DNA from: Arthrobacter sp. StoSoilA2
GTDB taxonomy: Bacteria; Actinomycetota; Actinomycetes; Actinomycetales; Micrococcaceae
Length of the DNA stretch: 64,000 bases
NCBI RefSeq assembly: GCF_019977195.1
Contig: NZ_AP024643.1
Coordinates: 2,480,001 to 2,544,000, forward strand
Direction of reading: 5' to 3'
This document shows positions 40,443 through 47,305 of the stretch, one piece after another. Below the pieces are notes generated by a model, which made no database searches, was not told where the DNA came from, and worked only from the letters and a program-made list of their open reading frames with translations. The position numbers were made by a program, and so were the translations under genes. Numbering within the stretch: position 1 is the stretch's first letter; each line of letters opens with the position of its first letter.

Positions 40443-41481
40443 GGACCGCTCCTTTGGCGAATTCGTTGACGGCGATGATGTCCGAGATGAGGGCGTAGGC
40501 AGTTTCCACGCGGCCGGCCCCAGGACCCGATACTGTGACGGCTCCCAGCAAATCCGTGCTGAAGGACACGGCATTGGTGGCGCCGGAAATACCAGCCAGC
40601 GGGTGTTCACCCGGAAGGGCGATGGGCTGGACGGTAGCTACGATGCCGCCGTCGTCTTGCCGCCGGGCTTCGCCAATCAACTTCCAGCGGTAGCCGCTTG
40701 CCAGGGCCTGTGCCACGTCTTCGCTCTTGATGTCCTGAATACCGGTGGTTTCCACGTCATTGGGGTGGATGTTGGCACCGAGCAGCTCGTTGGCGAGGAT
40801 GGCGACCTTCAACCGGACGTCCGAGCCGCCGATGTCAGCAGTGGGGTCCGCTTCGGCGTATCCGCGGTCCTGGGCTTCGGCAATCGCTTCCTCCAGGCCC
40901 AGCCCGGCCTCCATCCGGCCCAGGACGTAGTTGCTGGTTCCGTTCAGAATGCCTTGAACGGAGTTCAATTCGAGGCCGCCCAGCATTTTGTGTGCTAGTC
41001 GAATGACGGGCGTGCCACTCATGACTGAACCCTCGTACTCGAACCGGACACCATTGTTTGCCGCAAGCCGGCCCAGTTCCCCACCATGCAAGGCCACCGG
41101 GCCCTTGTTGGTGGTCACCACATGCTTGCCGGACTCGATGGCCCACTTGACGTGCGAAACTGCGGGTTCGCCGTCGATCGGACTGGTGAAGGTAGCCTCA
41201 ACGACGATGTCGGCCGGACTGTTCTTGATGACGTCTTCATTGCGGGGATCCGGGCTGCCACCTGGCAGTCCCTCGAACGAGGACCCACGGGGCATCGCCA
41301 ACACGGCGGCCAGGTCGATGCCGTCTACCTGTACGAGTGAGCCGAAGGCAAGATCGGTGATGGCCACGACACGAAGCTCGAATCCGAGTGAGGCAAATCG
41401 CCGGGGTTCATCACGGATGAGTTCGGCCAAAGCGCGGTTGACGCCTCCGAAACCGATGAGGGCCAGGTTGTAGGTAGTCAC
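40435..41481 (-). CDS. Homoserine dehydrogenase-like protein without ACT domain
   Basis: A 348-residue protein with the homoserine dehydrogenase core: I-G-F-G-G-V-N-R-A-L at the N-terminus, V-V-E-A-T, G-K-H-V-V-T-T-N-K-G-P-V-A, and the substrate motif G-I-L-N-G-T-S-N-Y with D-P-T-A-D-I-G-G-S-D. It lacks the C-terminal ACT domain of the usual feedback-inhibited enzyme and is far from thrB/thrC. Pairing with an aldehyde dehydrogenase suggests a catabolic or secondary role, such as handling a homoserine-like alcohol; this is inference. Either a house-keeping short HSD or a paralogue would fit. Confidence 0.82.
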   Translation of the reverse strand: MTTYNLALIGFGGVNRALAELIRDEPRRFASLGFELRVVAITDLAFGSLVQVDGIDLAAVLAMPRGSSFEGLPGGSPDPRNEDVIKNSPADIVVEATFTSPIDGEPAVSHVKWAIESGKHVVTTNKGPVALHGGELGRLAANNGVRFEYEGSVMSGTPVIRLAHKMLGGLELNSVQGILNGTSNYVLGRMEAGLGLEEAIAEAQDRGYAEADPTADIGGSDVRLKVAILANELLGANIHPNDVETTGIQDIKSEDVAQALASGYRWKLIGEARRQDDGGIVATVQPIALPGEHPLAGISGATNAVSFSTDLLGAVTVSGPGAGRVETAYALISDIIAVNEFAKGAVRA

Positions 41482-41668
41482 GTGATCTCCTTGGTAGGGC
41501 GGTGGTGCTGTCCTATAAGCCTCGGTTCCAGGCGTGTCAGTTCCCTAGATGCGAATCGCCCGCCAAGGATGACGAAACGCCCAAAAAAGCCGCCAACCAT
41601 GCCTAAACGCCCGCGGTGCTGCCCCCAGTTGGGATTGGATGGAGAATCTTCCAGTGCAATGGCCTTCT

Positions 41669-42070
41669 TTACCGCTCGACGGCGGCTACCGCACTGATCT
41701 CCACCAGCGCCCCGGGAACGCCCAAACGGGAGACAAACGCTGCTGTCACGAGCGGCGGCTCGTCGGCGGCGAGGTCGGATGCAATGGCGCCGTACCCTGC
41801 GGCGAGGTCGGCGCCGTCCACGAAGAGGACCGTCCACTGCACGACGTCGCGAAGGGTTGCCCCGGCAGCCGCGAGCGCGGTCTTTGCGTTCGCCAGGGCG
41901 CGGCCAGATTGCACTCCAACATCACCCTCGCCGACGAGCGAACCGCCGCTGTCGACGGAGTTCTGGCCGCCGACGTAGATGGTGGTGGCGTTTGGAGGGA
42001 CGACGGCTACATGGCTGAATGCCGGGCTGGAGACAAGTCCCTCGGGCCGGATGCGCTGGATAGGTGACAT
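41669..42070 (-). CDS. RidA family (YjgF/UK114) protein
   Basis: A 133-residue RidA protein starting M-S-P-I-Q-R-I-R-P-E-G-L-V-S-S-P-A-F-S-H-V. It has I-Y-V-G-G-Q-N-S-V-D-S and A-L-A-A-A-G-A-T-L-R-D-V-V-Q-W-T-V-L-F-V, then L-V-E-I-S-A-V-A. As in the RidA at 1966 the archetypal catalytic arginine near the C-terminus is not in place. It precedes the homoserine-dehydrogenase-like/aldehyde dehydrogenase pair on the same strand by 187 bases and could clear enamine by-products of that pathway. Confidence 0.85.
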   Translation of the reverse strand: MSPIQRIRPEGLVSSPAFSHVAVVPPNATTIYVGGQNSVDSGGSLVGEGDVGVQSGRALANAKTALAAAGATLRDVVQWTVLFVDGADLAAGYGAIASDLAADEPPLVTAAFVSRLGVPGALVEISAVAAVER

Positions 42071-42186
42071 GACTGTATGCTGCCATCCCCGGCCAATTGC
42101 CAAAAGGGGGTGCACCCCAATGCTCCCGTTGGCCCCGCCTCGTCAGTCGCGTATTCGCACTCAGGTGCTTGTGAGTCAGGTGTTCG

Positions 42187-42606
42187 TCACTCAGGCGAGG
42201 GCCGCCGTCGTTGCTGTTTCGTTGCTGCCCTCTGTACTTTTGCGGCGCGGTGCCGCTGGGCGGACCCGCGTGTGGGTTTCGTTGCCCTGCGGACAGTCCG
42301 TGGGGCAAGGCCCGTCACCACAATGCCAGCGAGCTTAGCCAGGGCGCTCTCGCGGTTGCGTAACTGCGAGCGCTGTTCGGAGGCTGTAACTGTGATGACT
42401 CCGTCGACGAGTCGCTTCTCCAGGCGACGCAGCAAGACCTCCCGCTGGCCTTCTGTCACTGCCTTAGACGTAGCTACGTTCCAGGAAAGCTCAGCCTTGC
42501 TGTCGGTCGTGTTGACGTGTTGACCGCCCGGTCCCGATGAACGCGAGAACCGCCAACCGAGTTCCGACGCCGGAATCGTGAGGGAGGGCGAGATTTCCAG
42601 GTCCAT
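42187..42606 (-). CDS. arfB: Alternative ribosome-rescue factor/peptidyl-tRNA hydrolase
   Basis: A 139-residue ArfB (YaeJ/ICT1) protein that releases stalled ribosomes. The catalytic G-G-Q is in S-S-G-P-G-G-Q-H-V-N-T-T-D-S-K-A near residue 28, the key feature of class-I release-factor-like hydrolases; the C-terminal tail is strongly basic (A-T-K-Q-Q-R-R-R) as needed to enter the empty mRNA channel. Length agrees with the family (about 140). Stand-alone gene downstream of the TetR gene. Confidence 0.93.
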   Translation of the reverse strand: MDLEISPSLTIPASELGWRFSRSSGPGGQHVNTTDSKAELSWNVATSKAVTEGQREVLLRRLEKRLVDGVITVTASEQRSQLRNRESALAKLAGIVVTGLAPRTVRRATKPTRGSAQRHRAAKVQRAATKQQRRRPSPE

Positions 42607-42660
42607 TGAACAAGCGTTGCACGTCGGGGCGGGTCTTCCCAGCCGGGCGGTGCTTCGGCA

Positions 42661-42714
42661 TGCGTGTCAGAGTAGGTCTGCGTGTCAGGGCAGGCTTGCG
42701 TGTCAGAGCAGGTT
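42661..42714. repeat. Three tandem 18-bp repeats carrying the TetR stop codon
   Basis: Copies at 42661, 42679 and 42697, differing at a few positions. On the minus strand each copy encodes two or three residues then TGA in the same frame, so the TetR gene has its stop codon three times in a row. Confidence 0.85.
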
Positions 42715-43365
42715 TGCTGCGAGAGCGGAGGCGATGAACCGGCCGTACCGCCCTGCACTCCACCCTCGTTTCAGGACGAGGCTTTCGAACAGTTCGGGCG
42801 TGGTGCACGCGAACATGATGTCGGCGGCCTCTTCAGCGCCCAAGCCCGGACGGAGCAGGCCGCGGGCAATCAGTTGACGCGCGTTGTGCAGCATCCGGCG
42901 ATGCCGGGCGTCGTCAATGTCCTTCAGGAGGCCGGCCATGTCGGCATCCCCTGTTGCAGCGGCGTCACGGATGAGCAGGCTGATTGGTGCCGCAAGGGGG
43001 CTGACTTCTGCAGTGAACCGGCCGAACTGTTCCATCAGTTCCCGTGGGTCGTCTGCCGCTACTTGTGCGAGGTCTGAGCGCTGCTCGGCTGGCGGCCCGC
43101 CCTTGCCGAGGAGACTCTGCTCGTGGAGAGCGCGGACGAGGCCGGCCTTGCCGCCGAATTTCTTGTAGATGGACTCCGTCGATACTGCGGACGCAGCGGC
43201 AATTTCGGAGATGGTGGTCGCGCCGAAGCCCTGCAGGAGGAATAGTTCGCGGGCGCGCGCGAGGATGGTGCGCCGTGACGCCTCGGCGGCTTGGCGGCGA
43301 CGGCTGGCATCGTAGCTGCGTTGACCCCCGGATGTTTCACCGGGACTCTTGATTCCGGTTGCCAT
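42703..43365 (-). CDS. TetR family transcriptional regulator
   Basis: A 220-residue TetR regulator. The helix-turn-helix lies at residues 30-75: I-L-A-R-A-R-E-L-F-L-L-Q-G-F-G-A-T-T-I-S-E-I-A-A-A-S-A-V-S-T-E-S-I-Y-K-K-F. The ligand domain follows without recognisable motif. ATG at 43365 is chosen since the longer frame (to 43791) crosses the divergent gene; the ribosome site is close (AGGAG two bases away). A perfect 20-bp operator lies in the 66-base gap to the SnoaL gene, so this protein most likely represses that operon and itself. Confidence 0.9.
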   Translation of the reverse strand: MATGIKSPGETSGGQRSYDASRRRQAAEASRRTILARARELFLLQGFGATTISEIAAASAVSTESIYKKFGGKAGLVRALHEQSLLGKGGPPAEQRSDLAQVAADDPRELMEQFGRFTAEVSPLAAPISLLIRDAAATGDADMAGLLKDIDDARHRRMLHNARQLIARGLLRPGLGAEEAADIMFACTTPELFESLVLKRGWSAGRYGRFIASALAANLL

Positions 43366-43382
43366 GACTCCTAGACTCCAAT

Positions 43383-43402
43383 CAATACAGAGAACTGTAT
43401 TG
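43383..43402. promoter_or_regulatory. TetR operator
   Basis: CAATACAG-N4-CTGTATTG, a perfect 8-bp dyad centred between the TetR gene and the divergent SnoaL-NmrA operon; size and symmetry are classical for TetR-family binding. Confidence 0.75.
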
Positions 43403-43431
43403 AATTCAAGATACCGCACCAAGGAGTCACC

Positions 43432-43905
43432 ATGGAAACCGTGGAGGGCCTGGAGCGCCTTCCGGAAGGGCCCGTTCGGCGGATGTTCGCTGCGTCCGGC
43501 CGCCACGACCTTGACGCCTTGGTCGCCGAATTCGCCAACGACTACGTCAACATCACCCCGATTCATCCCGAACGTAATTTCACCGGCCGCGCCCAGGTCC
43601 GTGCCAACTGGACCAGCCTTTTTGCTGGCATTCCTGACCTCACACCAGCAATCGCCGACGCCGCTGAAGGCCGGCACGGAACCGTTTGGGTTGAATGGGG
43701 CGCCCGGGGCACGAGACGCGATGGGACGCTGGTGGAACTTGCCGGAGTGGCGATTTTTACTGTGCGCCAGGAGCGGATCGCCTCCGTCCATTTCTATCTC
43801 GAACCTGTGGAACGTTCTTCGGGTGACATCGACGACGCCGTCCGCACCACTGCGGGCACGGGCCTTCAGGATGGGGCCGTACTTCCGATATCGCAGGAGT
43901 CATGA
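43432..43905 (+). CDS. SnoaL-like (NTF2 fold) protein
   Basis: A 157-residue NTF2-fold protein: H-D-L-D-A-L-V-A-E-F-A-N-D-Y-V-N, F-T-G-R-A-Q-V-R-A-N-W-T-S-L-F-A-G-I-P-D-L, and G-V-A-I-F-T-V-R-Q-E-R-I-A-S. It resembles the SnoaL protein at 19814 (R/H-A-N-W-x-x-[LM]-F-A-G-I-P-D). AAGGAG lies five bases before the ATG. It overlaps the next gene by ATGA and is under the presumed TetR operator. Function unknown; likely a small-molecule-modifying or binding partner of the adjacent NAD(P)-dependent protein. Confidence 0.82.
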   Translation: METVEGLERLPEGPVRRMFAASGRHDLDALVAEFANDYVNITPIHPERNFTGRAQVRANWTSLFAGIPDLTPAIADAAEGRHGTVWVEWGARGTRRDGTLVELAGVAIFTVRQERIASVHFYLEPVERSSGDIDDAVRTTAGTGLQDGAVLPISQES

Positions 43906-44783
43906 TCCTCGTAGTGGGCGGTACGGGCCGCCTGGGTTCGCGGCTTACGGGGGAACTGGTTCGGCGCGGTGCTTCCGTACGGGTCATGGCCAGGGGTGAA
44001 TCCCAGCCCTTCCCCAGGAAGAACGTCGACGGCGTCGAGCTTGTCCGCGGGACGCTCGCCTCGGGCAAGGACTGCGGACGGGCCGTTGCCGGATGCAGCC
44101 ACGTGGTGTTCGCGGCGTCGGGCTTTGGGCTGAAAAGAGGCGGCAACCCACGCAGTGTGGACCGCGACGGCGCACTTCGGGTCATCGATGCCGCGTCCCG
44201 GGCGGGCGTGGAACATGTAGTGATGATGTCGATGCATGGGGCGGCTCCCGATGCCCCTCTGGATTTCCTGCGCATGAAGTACGCAGCGGAGGAGGCATTG
44301 AAGGCCTCGGGCATGGCATGGACAGTAATCCGGATGGGAGCGAACCTTGAGCAGTTCCTCGACTCAATGAGCCAGCCCCTCCACACGAAGGGCAGGGTGC
44401 TTGTCTTCGGTTCGGGACGGGCACCTGTGACATTTACGTCGACGCCGGACGCTGCTGCCGCTGTTCGGCTGGCCCTTTTCAGCCCTTCCTTGCGTGGAAG
44501 GACCGTTGAGTGGGGGTCCGAAACGCACCCCTTCAACACGCTGGCGGAAGCCATCCTCGCAGACGCTGGAAAGGGCTCGATCCAGCGGATACCAGTGGCA
44601 GGGTTACGGGTGATGGCCGCCGTCGCGGGTACGATTTCTCCGTTCATGGCCCGGATGGCCAGGGCTGCGCTGTGGATGGAATCAGGCGCTGCGGCCTTCG
44701 ATCCGGCTGTGGAACGTGCCGCGTTCCCTGAAATTCCCGTGATCGGACTGCGTGAGAGTTTGGACCGGATCAGGAGCACATGA
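43902..44783 (+). CDS. NAD(P)H-binding, NmrA-like atypical SDR
   Basis: A 293-residue Rossmann-fold protein with M-I-L-V-V-G-G-T-G-R-L-G-S-R-L-T at the N-terminus and R-V-M-A-R-G after strand two, a basic residue that fits NADPH. It has no Y-x-x-x-K catalytic pair in the standard place, as in NmrA/HSCARG-type atypical SDRs or NAD(P)H-binding quinone reductases; V-M-M-S-M-H-G-A and W-T-V-I-R-M-G-A-N-L are the usual later motifs. Coupled to the SnoaL gene by a four-base overlap; TetR-controlled unit. Confidence 0.85.
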   Translation: MILVVGGTGRLGSRLTGELVRRGASVRVMARGESQPFPRKNVDGVELVRGTLASGKDCGRAVAGCSHVVFAASGFGLKRGGNPRSVDRDGALRVIDAASRAGVEHVVMMSMHGAAPDAPLDFLRMKYAAEEALKASGMAWTVIRMGANLEQFLDSMSQPLHTKGRVLVFGSGRAPVTFTSTPDAAAAVRLALFSPSLRGRTVEWGSETHPFNTLAEAILADAGKGSIQRIPVAGLRVMAAVAGTISPFMARMARAALWMESGAAAFDPAVERAAFPEIPVIGLRESLDRIRST

Positions 44784-44851
44784 GTCGTGGTGCAAACCGG
44801 CCTTCGGGAGGACAATGCTAGGCACAACCTGAAATCCCGTGAGGAGCAGCC

Positions 44852-45484
44852 GTGGGCGAGCCAACTACAGAAGCGACATCAGCGCAGTTGATGGTGGATT
44901 TGATCATTTCCCTGGATGGGTATGCCTCAGCGGAGGGGTGGCCCGGTTGGTGGGGACTTGAATCCCCGGAATACCTTGCCTGGCTTGAGGAAGAAGGGAA
45001 GAAGGATTTCACCACGCTGATGGGGGCCAACACCTATCGGGTGATGTCAAGCATGTCGGAACAGGCCGCAGGCGAAGACTCCGGGTTCTCCAAGGAAGAG
45101 GGAGAGGCCTTGACAGGGCTGGCGGCCCTGCCGAAGGTCGTCTTCTCGTCCACACTCCAGGAACCCCTGGCTTGGCCGAATTCCGAGCTGGTAAGCGGGG
45201 ATGCTGTGGAAGCTGTCAAAGAGCTGAAGCGGACCCGGACCGGCACCCTGACCACACTGGGAAGCCTCAGCCTTTGCCGCTCTTTGTTGAGTGCCGGACT
45301 TGTGGACCGATACAGGATCGTCGTTTTTCCGGTGATCACTGGCCGTACTGGCACGGAACGGATCTATGACGGCTATCCTGATGTTTCGCTTCAAATGGTG
45401 AACAGCAGGACCTTCGATGGTCAGCTGCAGCTGCTGGAGTACATACCCACGCTGATCAGCGGTCCGCCTGTCCGGCAGCCGTGA
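44852..45484 (+). CDS. Dihydrofolate reductase family (RibD C-terminal-like) protein
   Basis: A 210-residue protein of the YyaP/RibD_C type: D-L-I-I-S-L-D-G-Y-A-S at the N-terminus, T-L-M-G-A-N-T-Y-R-V-M, K-V-V-F-S-S-T-L, L-T-T-L-G-S-L-S-L-C-R-S-L-L-S-A-G-L-V-D-R-Y-R-I-V-V-F-P-V-I. These are NADPH-binding reductase homologues of unknown substrate, distinct from true FolA. GTG at 44852 is used with GAGGAG six bases upstream. Its last 29 bases overlap the convergent hypothetical gene. Confidence 0.87.
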   Translation: MGEPTTEATSAQLMVDLIISLDGYASAEGWPGWWGLESPEYLAWLEEEGKKDFTTLMGANTYRVMSSMSEQAAGEDSGFSKEEGEALTGLAALPKVVFSSTLQEPLAWPNSELVSGDAVEAVKELKRTRTGTLTTLGSLSLCRSLLSAGLVDRYRIVVFPVITGRTGTERIYDGYPDVSLQMVNSRTFDGQLQLLEYIPTLISGPPVRQP

Positions 45485-45845
45485 AAAGAGGCTCCAGCGA
45501 ATCCGAATAGCCGGACATTATTTCGGCAAACGTGAGCAGCTGGAATCCTTCAGCGGGGCAGAGGAGTGGTTCGCTGGTGGTTCCATTGGCGGTGAGCGTA
45601 GCGATTCCCCATGGATGCGATGGTTCGCCGACCGAGATGCCGGCTGCGTCGAAGGTGTCCCGGAGCACGTACCGCGTGACGGTCCGCCAGGACTGCAGGA
45701 ACGGCGGCCGCAACTGCTCAACGAGTTCTTCATCGTTGGCCTGGTATGCCGTCCACAGATTCACGGACAGTTCGTCCCACTCCTTGGCGTCACGGACCAT
45801 GAGGTGGGCCGCCCGGAGCCGGGCAATCGTTTCGTTCAACGTCAT
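45456..45845 (-). CDS. Hypothetical protein, 129 residues
   Basis: Not recognised. The frame gives a well-behaved soluble protein (N-terminal helix M-T-L-N-E-T-I-A-R-L-R-A-A-H-L; W-D-E-L-S-V-N-L-W-T-A-Y; L-P-L-like C-terminal helix F-A-E-I-M-S-G-Y-S-D-S-L-E-P-L-F). Its codon use is like its neighbours. AGGAAG lies 13 bases upstream of ATG, a little far. It overlaps the 3' end of the DHFR-family gene on the other strand by 29 bases, a normal convergent arrangement. Confidence 0.65.
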   Translation of the reverse strand: MTLNETIARLRAAHLMVRDAKEWDELSVNLWTAYQANDEELVEQLRPPFLQSWRTVTRYVLRDTFDAAGISVGEPSHPWGIATLTANGTTSEPLLCPAEGFQLLTFAEIMSGYSDSLEPLFTAAGQADR

Positions 45846-45971
45846 GGTCAGTCCCCAAACTTCCTGTCGTTATGTGTACGGCGGAAACGGCCGTTGTAGA
45901 GATGGCCGTTGTAGACATAACGGGCCGTTGTTCCGCATGATTCCCGGCCGGCGCGCGATGAAGGCCGGCGC

Positions 45972-46391
45972 TCACGCTGGGCCGGAAGTCTCTTGCAAAC
46001 CTGCTTTGATTTTCCGCCACCCGCCTGCGCGATTGTTGGCGGCGATCTGTCGCAGCATAGCGATGAGGGGTGCGGTAGGTACATCGTCGTTGATGTAAAA
46101 GCTGATCATTCGGCCGGTCTTGTTATCGTGCCCTGCTGTGATGATCCCGGCAGGGTCAGGAACGATAGCGCCATCATAGAGAAAGAGGTTCACGTGGTTC
46201 CTGGCCGCGAGCAATGCACAGACGTTTCCATCCAGGACAAAGTAGGGCTGAACCCGTCTTTTGATTGTCTCCACGATGTCCGGTTCGGCCTCGTGGATCA
46301 CGTCACGCAGTTCCTCACAAAGTGTTTGTAGCCAGTCCGGGAGGGCGTCTATGTAACTATCGACTCCGGGATGGTGCGAGTAGTTCCCCAT
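45972..46391 (-). CDS. DUF1801 domain protein
   Basis: A 139-residue protein of the DUF1801/YdhG-like fold: V-D-S-Y-I-D-A-L-P-D-W-L-Q-T-L-C-E-E-L-R-D-V-I-H-E-A, I-V-E-T-I-K-R-R-V-Q-P-Y-F, V-C-A-L-L-A-A-R-N-H-V-N-L-F-L-Y. These proteins resemble the iron-chaperone frataxin-like superfamily but their function is unsettled. ATG at 46391 is preferred to the GTG just before it. No clear ribosome site is visible, so translation may be leaderless. The 126 bases downstream contain short GGCCGTTGTAG repeats. Confidence 0.75.
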   Translation of the reverse strand: MGNYSHHPGVDSYIDALPDWLQTLCEELRDVIHEAEPDIVETIKRRVQPYFVLDGNVCALLAARNHVNLFLYDGAIVPDPAGIITAGHDNKTGRMISFYINDDVPTAPLIAMLRQIAANNRAGGWRKIKAGLQETSGPA

Positions 46392-46464
46392 CACGTTATT
46401 AGGGCACTACGCCCCACAGCTTGTCCAGACTGGGTCTTGCCCAGACCGCGGGCGGGGCGATGGG

Positions 46465-46470
46465 TAGGCT
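46465..46470 (+). promoter_or_regulatory. -10 element for leaderless DksA/TraR gene
   Basis: TAGGCT followed by exactly seven bases and the ATG, the spacing expected when transcription starts at the start codon. No Shine-Dalgarno sequence precedes this ATG, which supports a leaderless transcript. Confidence 0.55.
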
Positions 46471-46477
46471 TGCTCAC

Positions 46478-46831
46478 ATGGTCGACGTCGAGCGGTTCCG
46501 GGTTCTGCTGGAGGAGGAGCGGGGCCGGAAGCTTGCCCTGCTGAAGGCGCTGCGCAGTGACATCACATCGGTCAGCCTCGCCCGCCAGGACTCGAACGTC
46601 GACGACGAGCATGATCCTGAAGGCACCACCATCGCCTTCGAGCTCTCACAGGCCTCCGCGCTGCTCGACCAGAGCCGTGTGGGCCTTGAGCAGATTGAGG
46701 CCGCTTTGCAGCGGATTTCCGATGGAACTTACGGCATATGTACGGTTTGTGGTGTCGCTATTCCGGAGGGCCGGCTCGAAGCGAGGCCGTGGACGCCCTA
46801 TTGCGTCAAGCACGCCTCAGGCAAACATTAG
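46478..46831 (+). CDS. DksA/TraR-type zinc-finger protein
   Basis: A 117-residue protein: coiled-coil N-terminal part (E-E-E-R-G-R-K-L-A-L-L-K-A-L-R-S-D) and C-terminal zinc finger C-T-V-C-G-V-A-I-P-E-G-R-L ending Y-C-V-K-H. The fourth ligand is His instead of Cys (C-x2-C-x17-C-x2-H), seen in some actinobacterial members such as the RbpA-neighbour DksA-like group. Such proteins act on RNA polymerase or as stress-response accessory factors. Start at 46478 by family and the leaderless -10. Confidence 0.85.
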   Translation: MVDVERFRVLLEEERGRKLALLKALRSDITSVSLARQDSNVDDEHDPEGTTIAFELSQASALLDQSRVGLEQIEAALQRISDGTYGICTVCGVAIPEGRLEARPWTPYCVKHASGKH

Positions 46832-46898
46832 AACCCGGACAAACAGGAAACCCAGGCAAACAGGAAAACCCGACGGGTAGAGACCAGCCAGGCACGCT

Positions 46899-47156
46899 TC
46901 ACGCCATGTCAGGGCTGATGGGCACGAACTCGATGCCCTGCTGGACCTTCTTTCTTGGTCCGCGGTCGAAGCCCTTGGCGTCCAGGTTGTTTCCCGCCCG
47001 GAACGCGGCCAGGGCATCGTCGAAGATCTCGTTGAGCCGCTTGCCCGGGAAAACCTTCCGGGTGCCGTCGGCAAAGGTGACGGACACAGAGGCGCTGGCG
47101 GGAAAATGCCTGCTCATCCGGATGAAGCCTTGGGAGTCCTGCCTTAGGGAAATCAT
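46899..47156 (-). CDS. Hypothetical protein, 85 residues
   Basis: Small soluble protein with a clear strand-turn-strand block V-S-V-T-F-A-D-G-T-R-K-V-F-P-G-K-R-L-N-E-I-F-D-D-A-L-A-A-F-R-A-G, then a basic segment R-G-P-R-K-K-V. The pattern looks like a compact alpha/beta domain but I know no family. ATG at 47156 gives 85 residues; an internal ATG at 47117 (M-S-R-H-F) with AAGG upstream gives 72. Its coding character ends exactly where the DksA gene's downstream region begins. Confidence 0.55.
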   Translation of the reverse strand: MISLRQDSQGFIRMSRHFPASASVSVTFADGTRKVFPGKRLNEIFDDALAAFRAGNNLDAKGFDRGPRKKVQQGIEFVPISPDMA

Positions 47157-47305
47157 TGCTTGTCCACGCTTTCAGTATCTGGTTTCACCACATTTGCGTT
47201 TAAACACGTTCATGGAGTGAGTCCCACTGTGTCATGCCCACGGACCTGCGGCCTCATTCACCTTCCCCTGACCGGAAGATTGCCCATAAAGCCCTCGCTG
47301 CCGGC

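Noticed and set aside
45888..45925. GGCCGTTGTAG short repeats, considered as CRISPR or sRNA signal
   Set aside because: Units are 15 bases with no spacers of constant length and no cas genes; simple tandem duplication.
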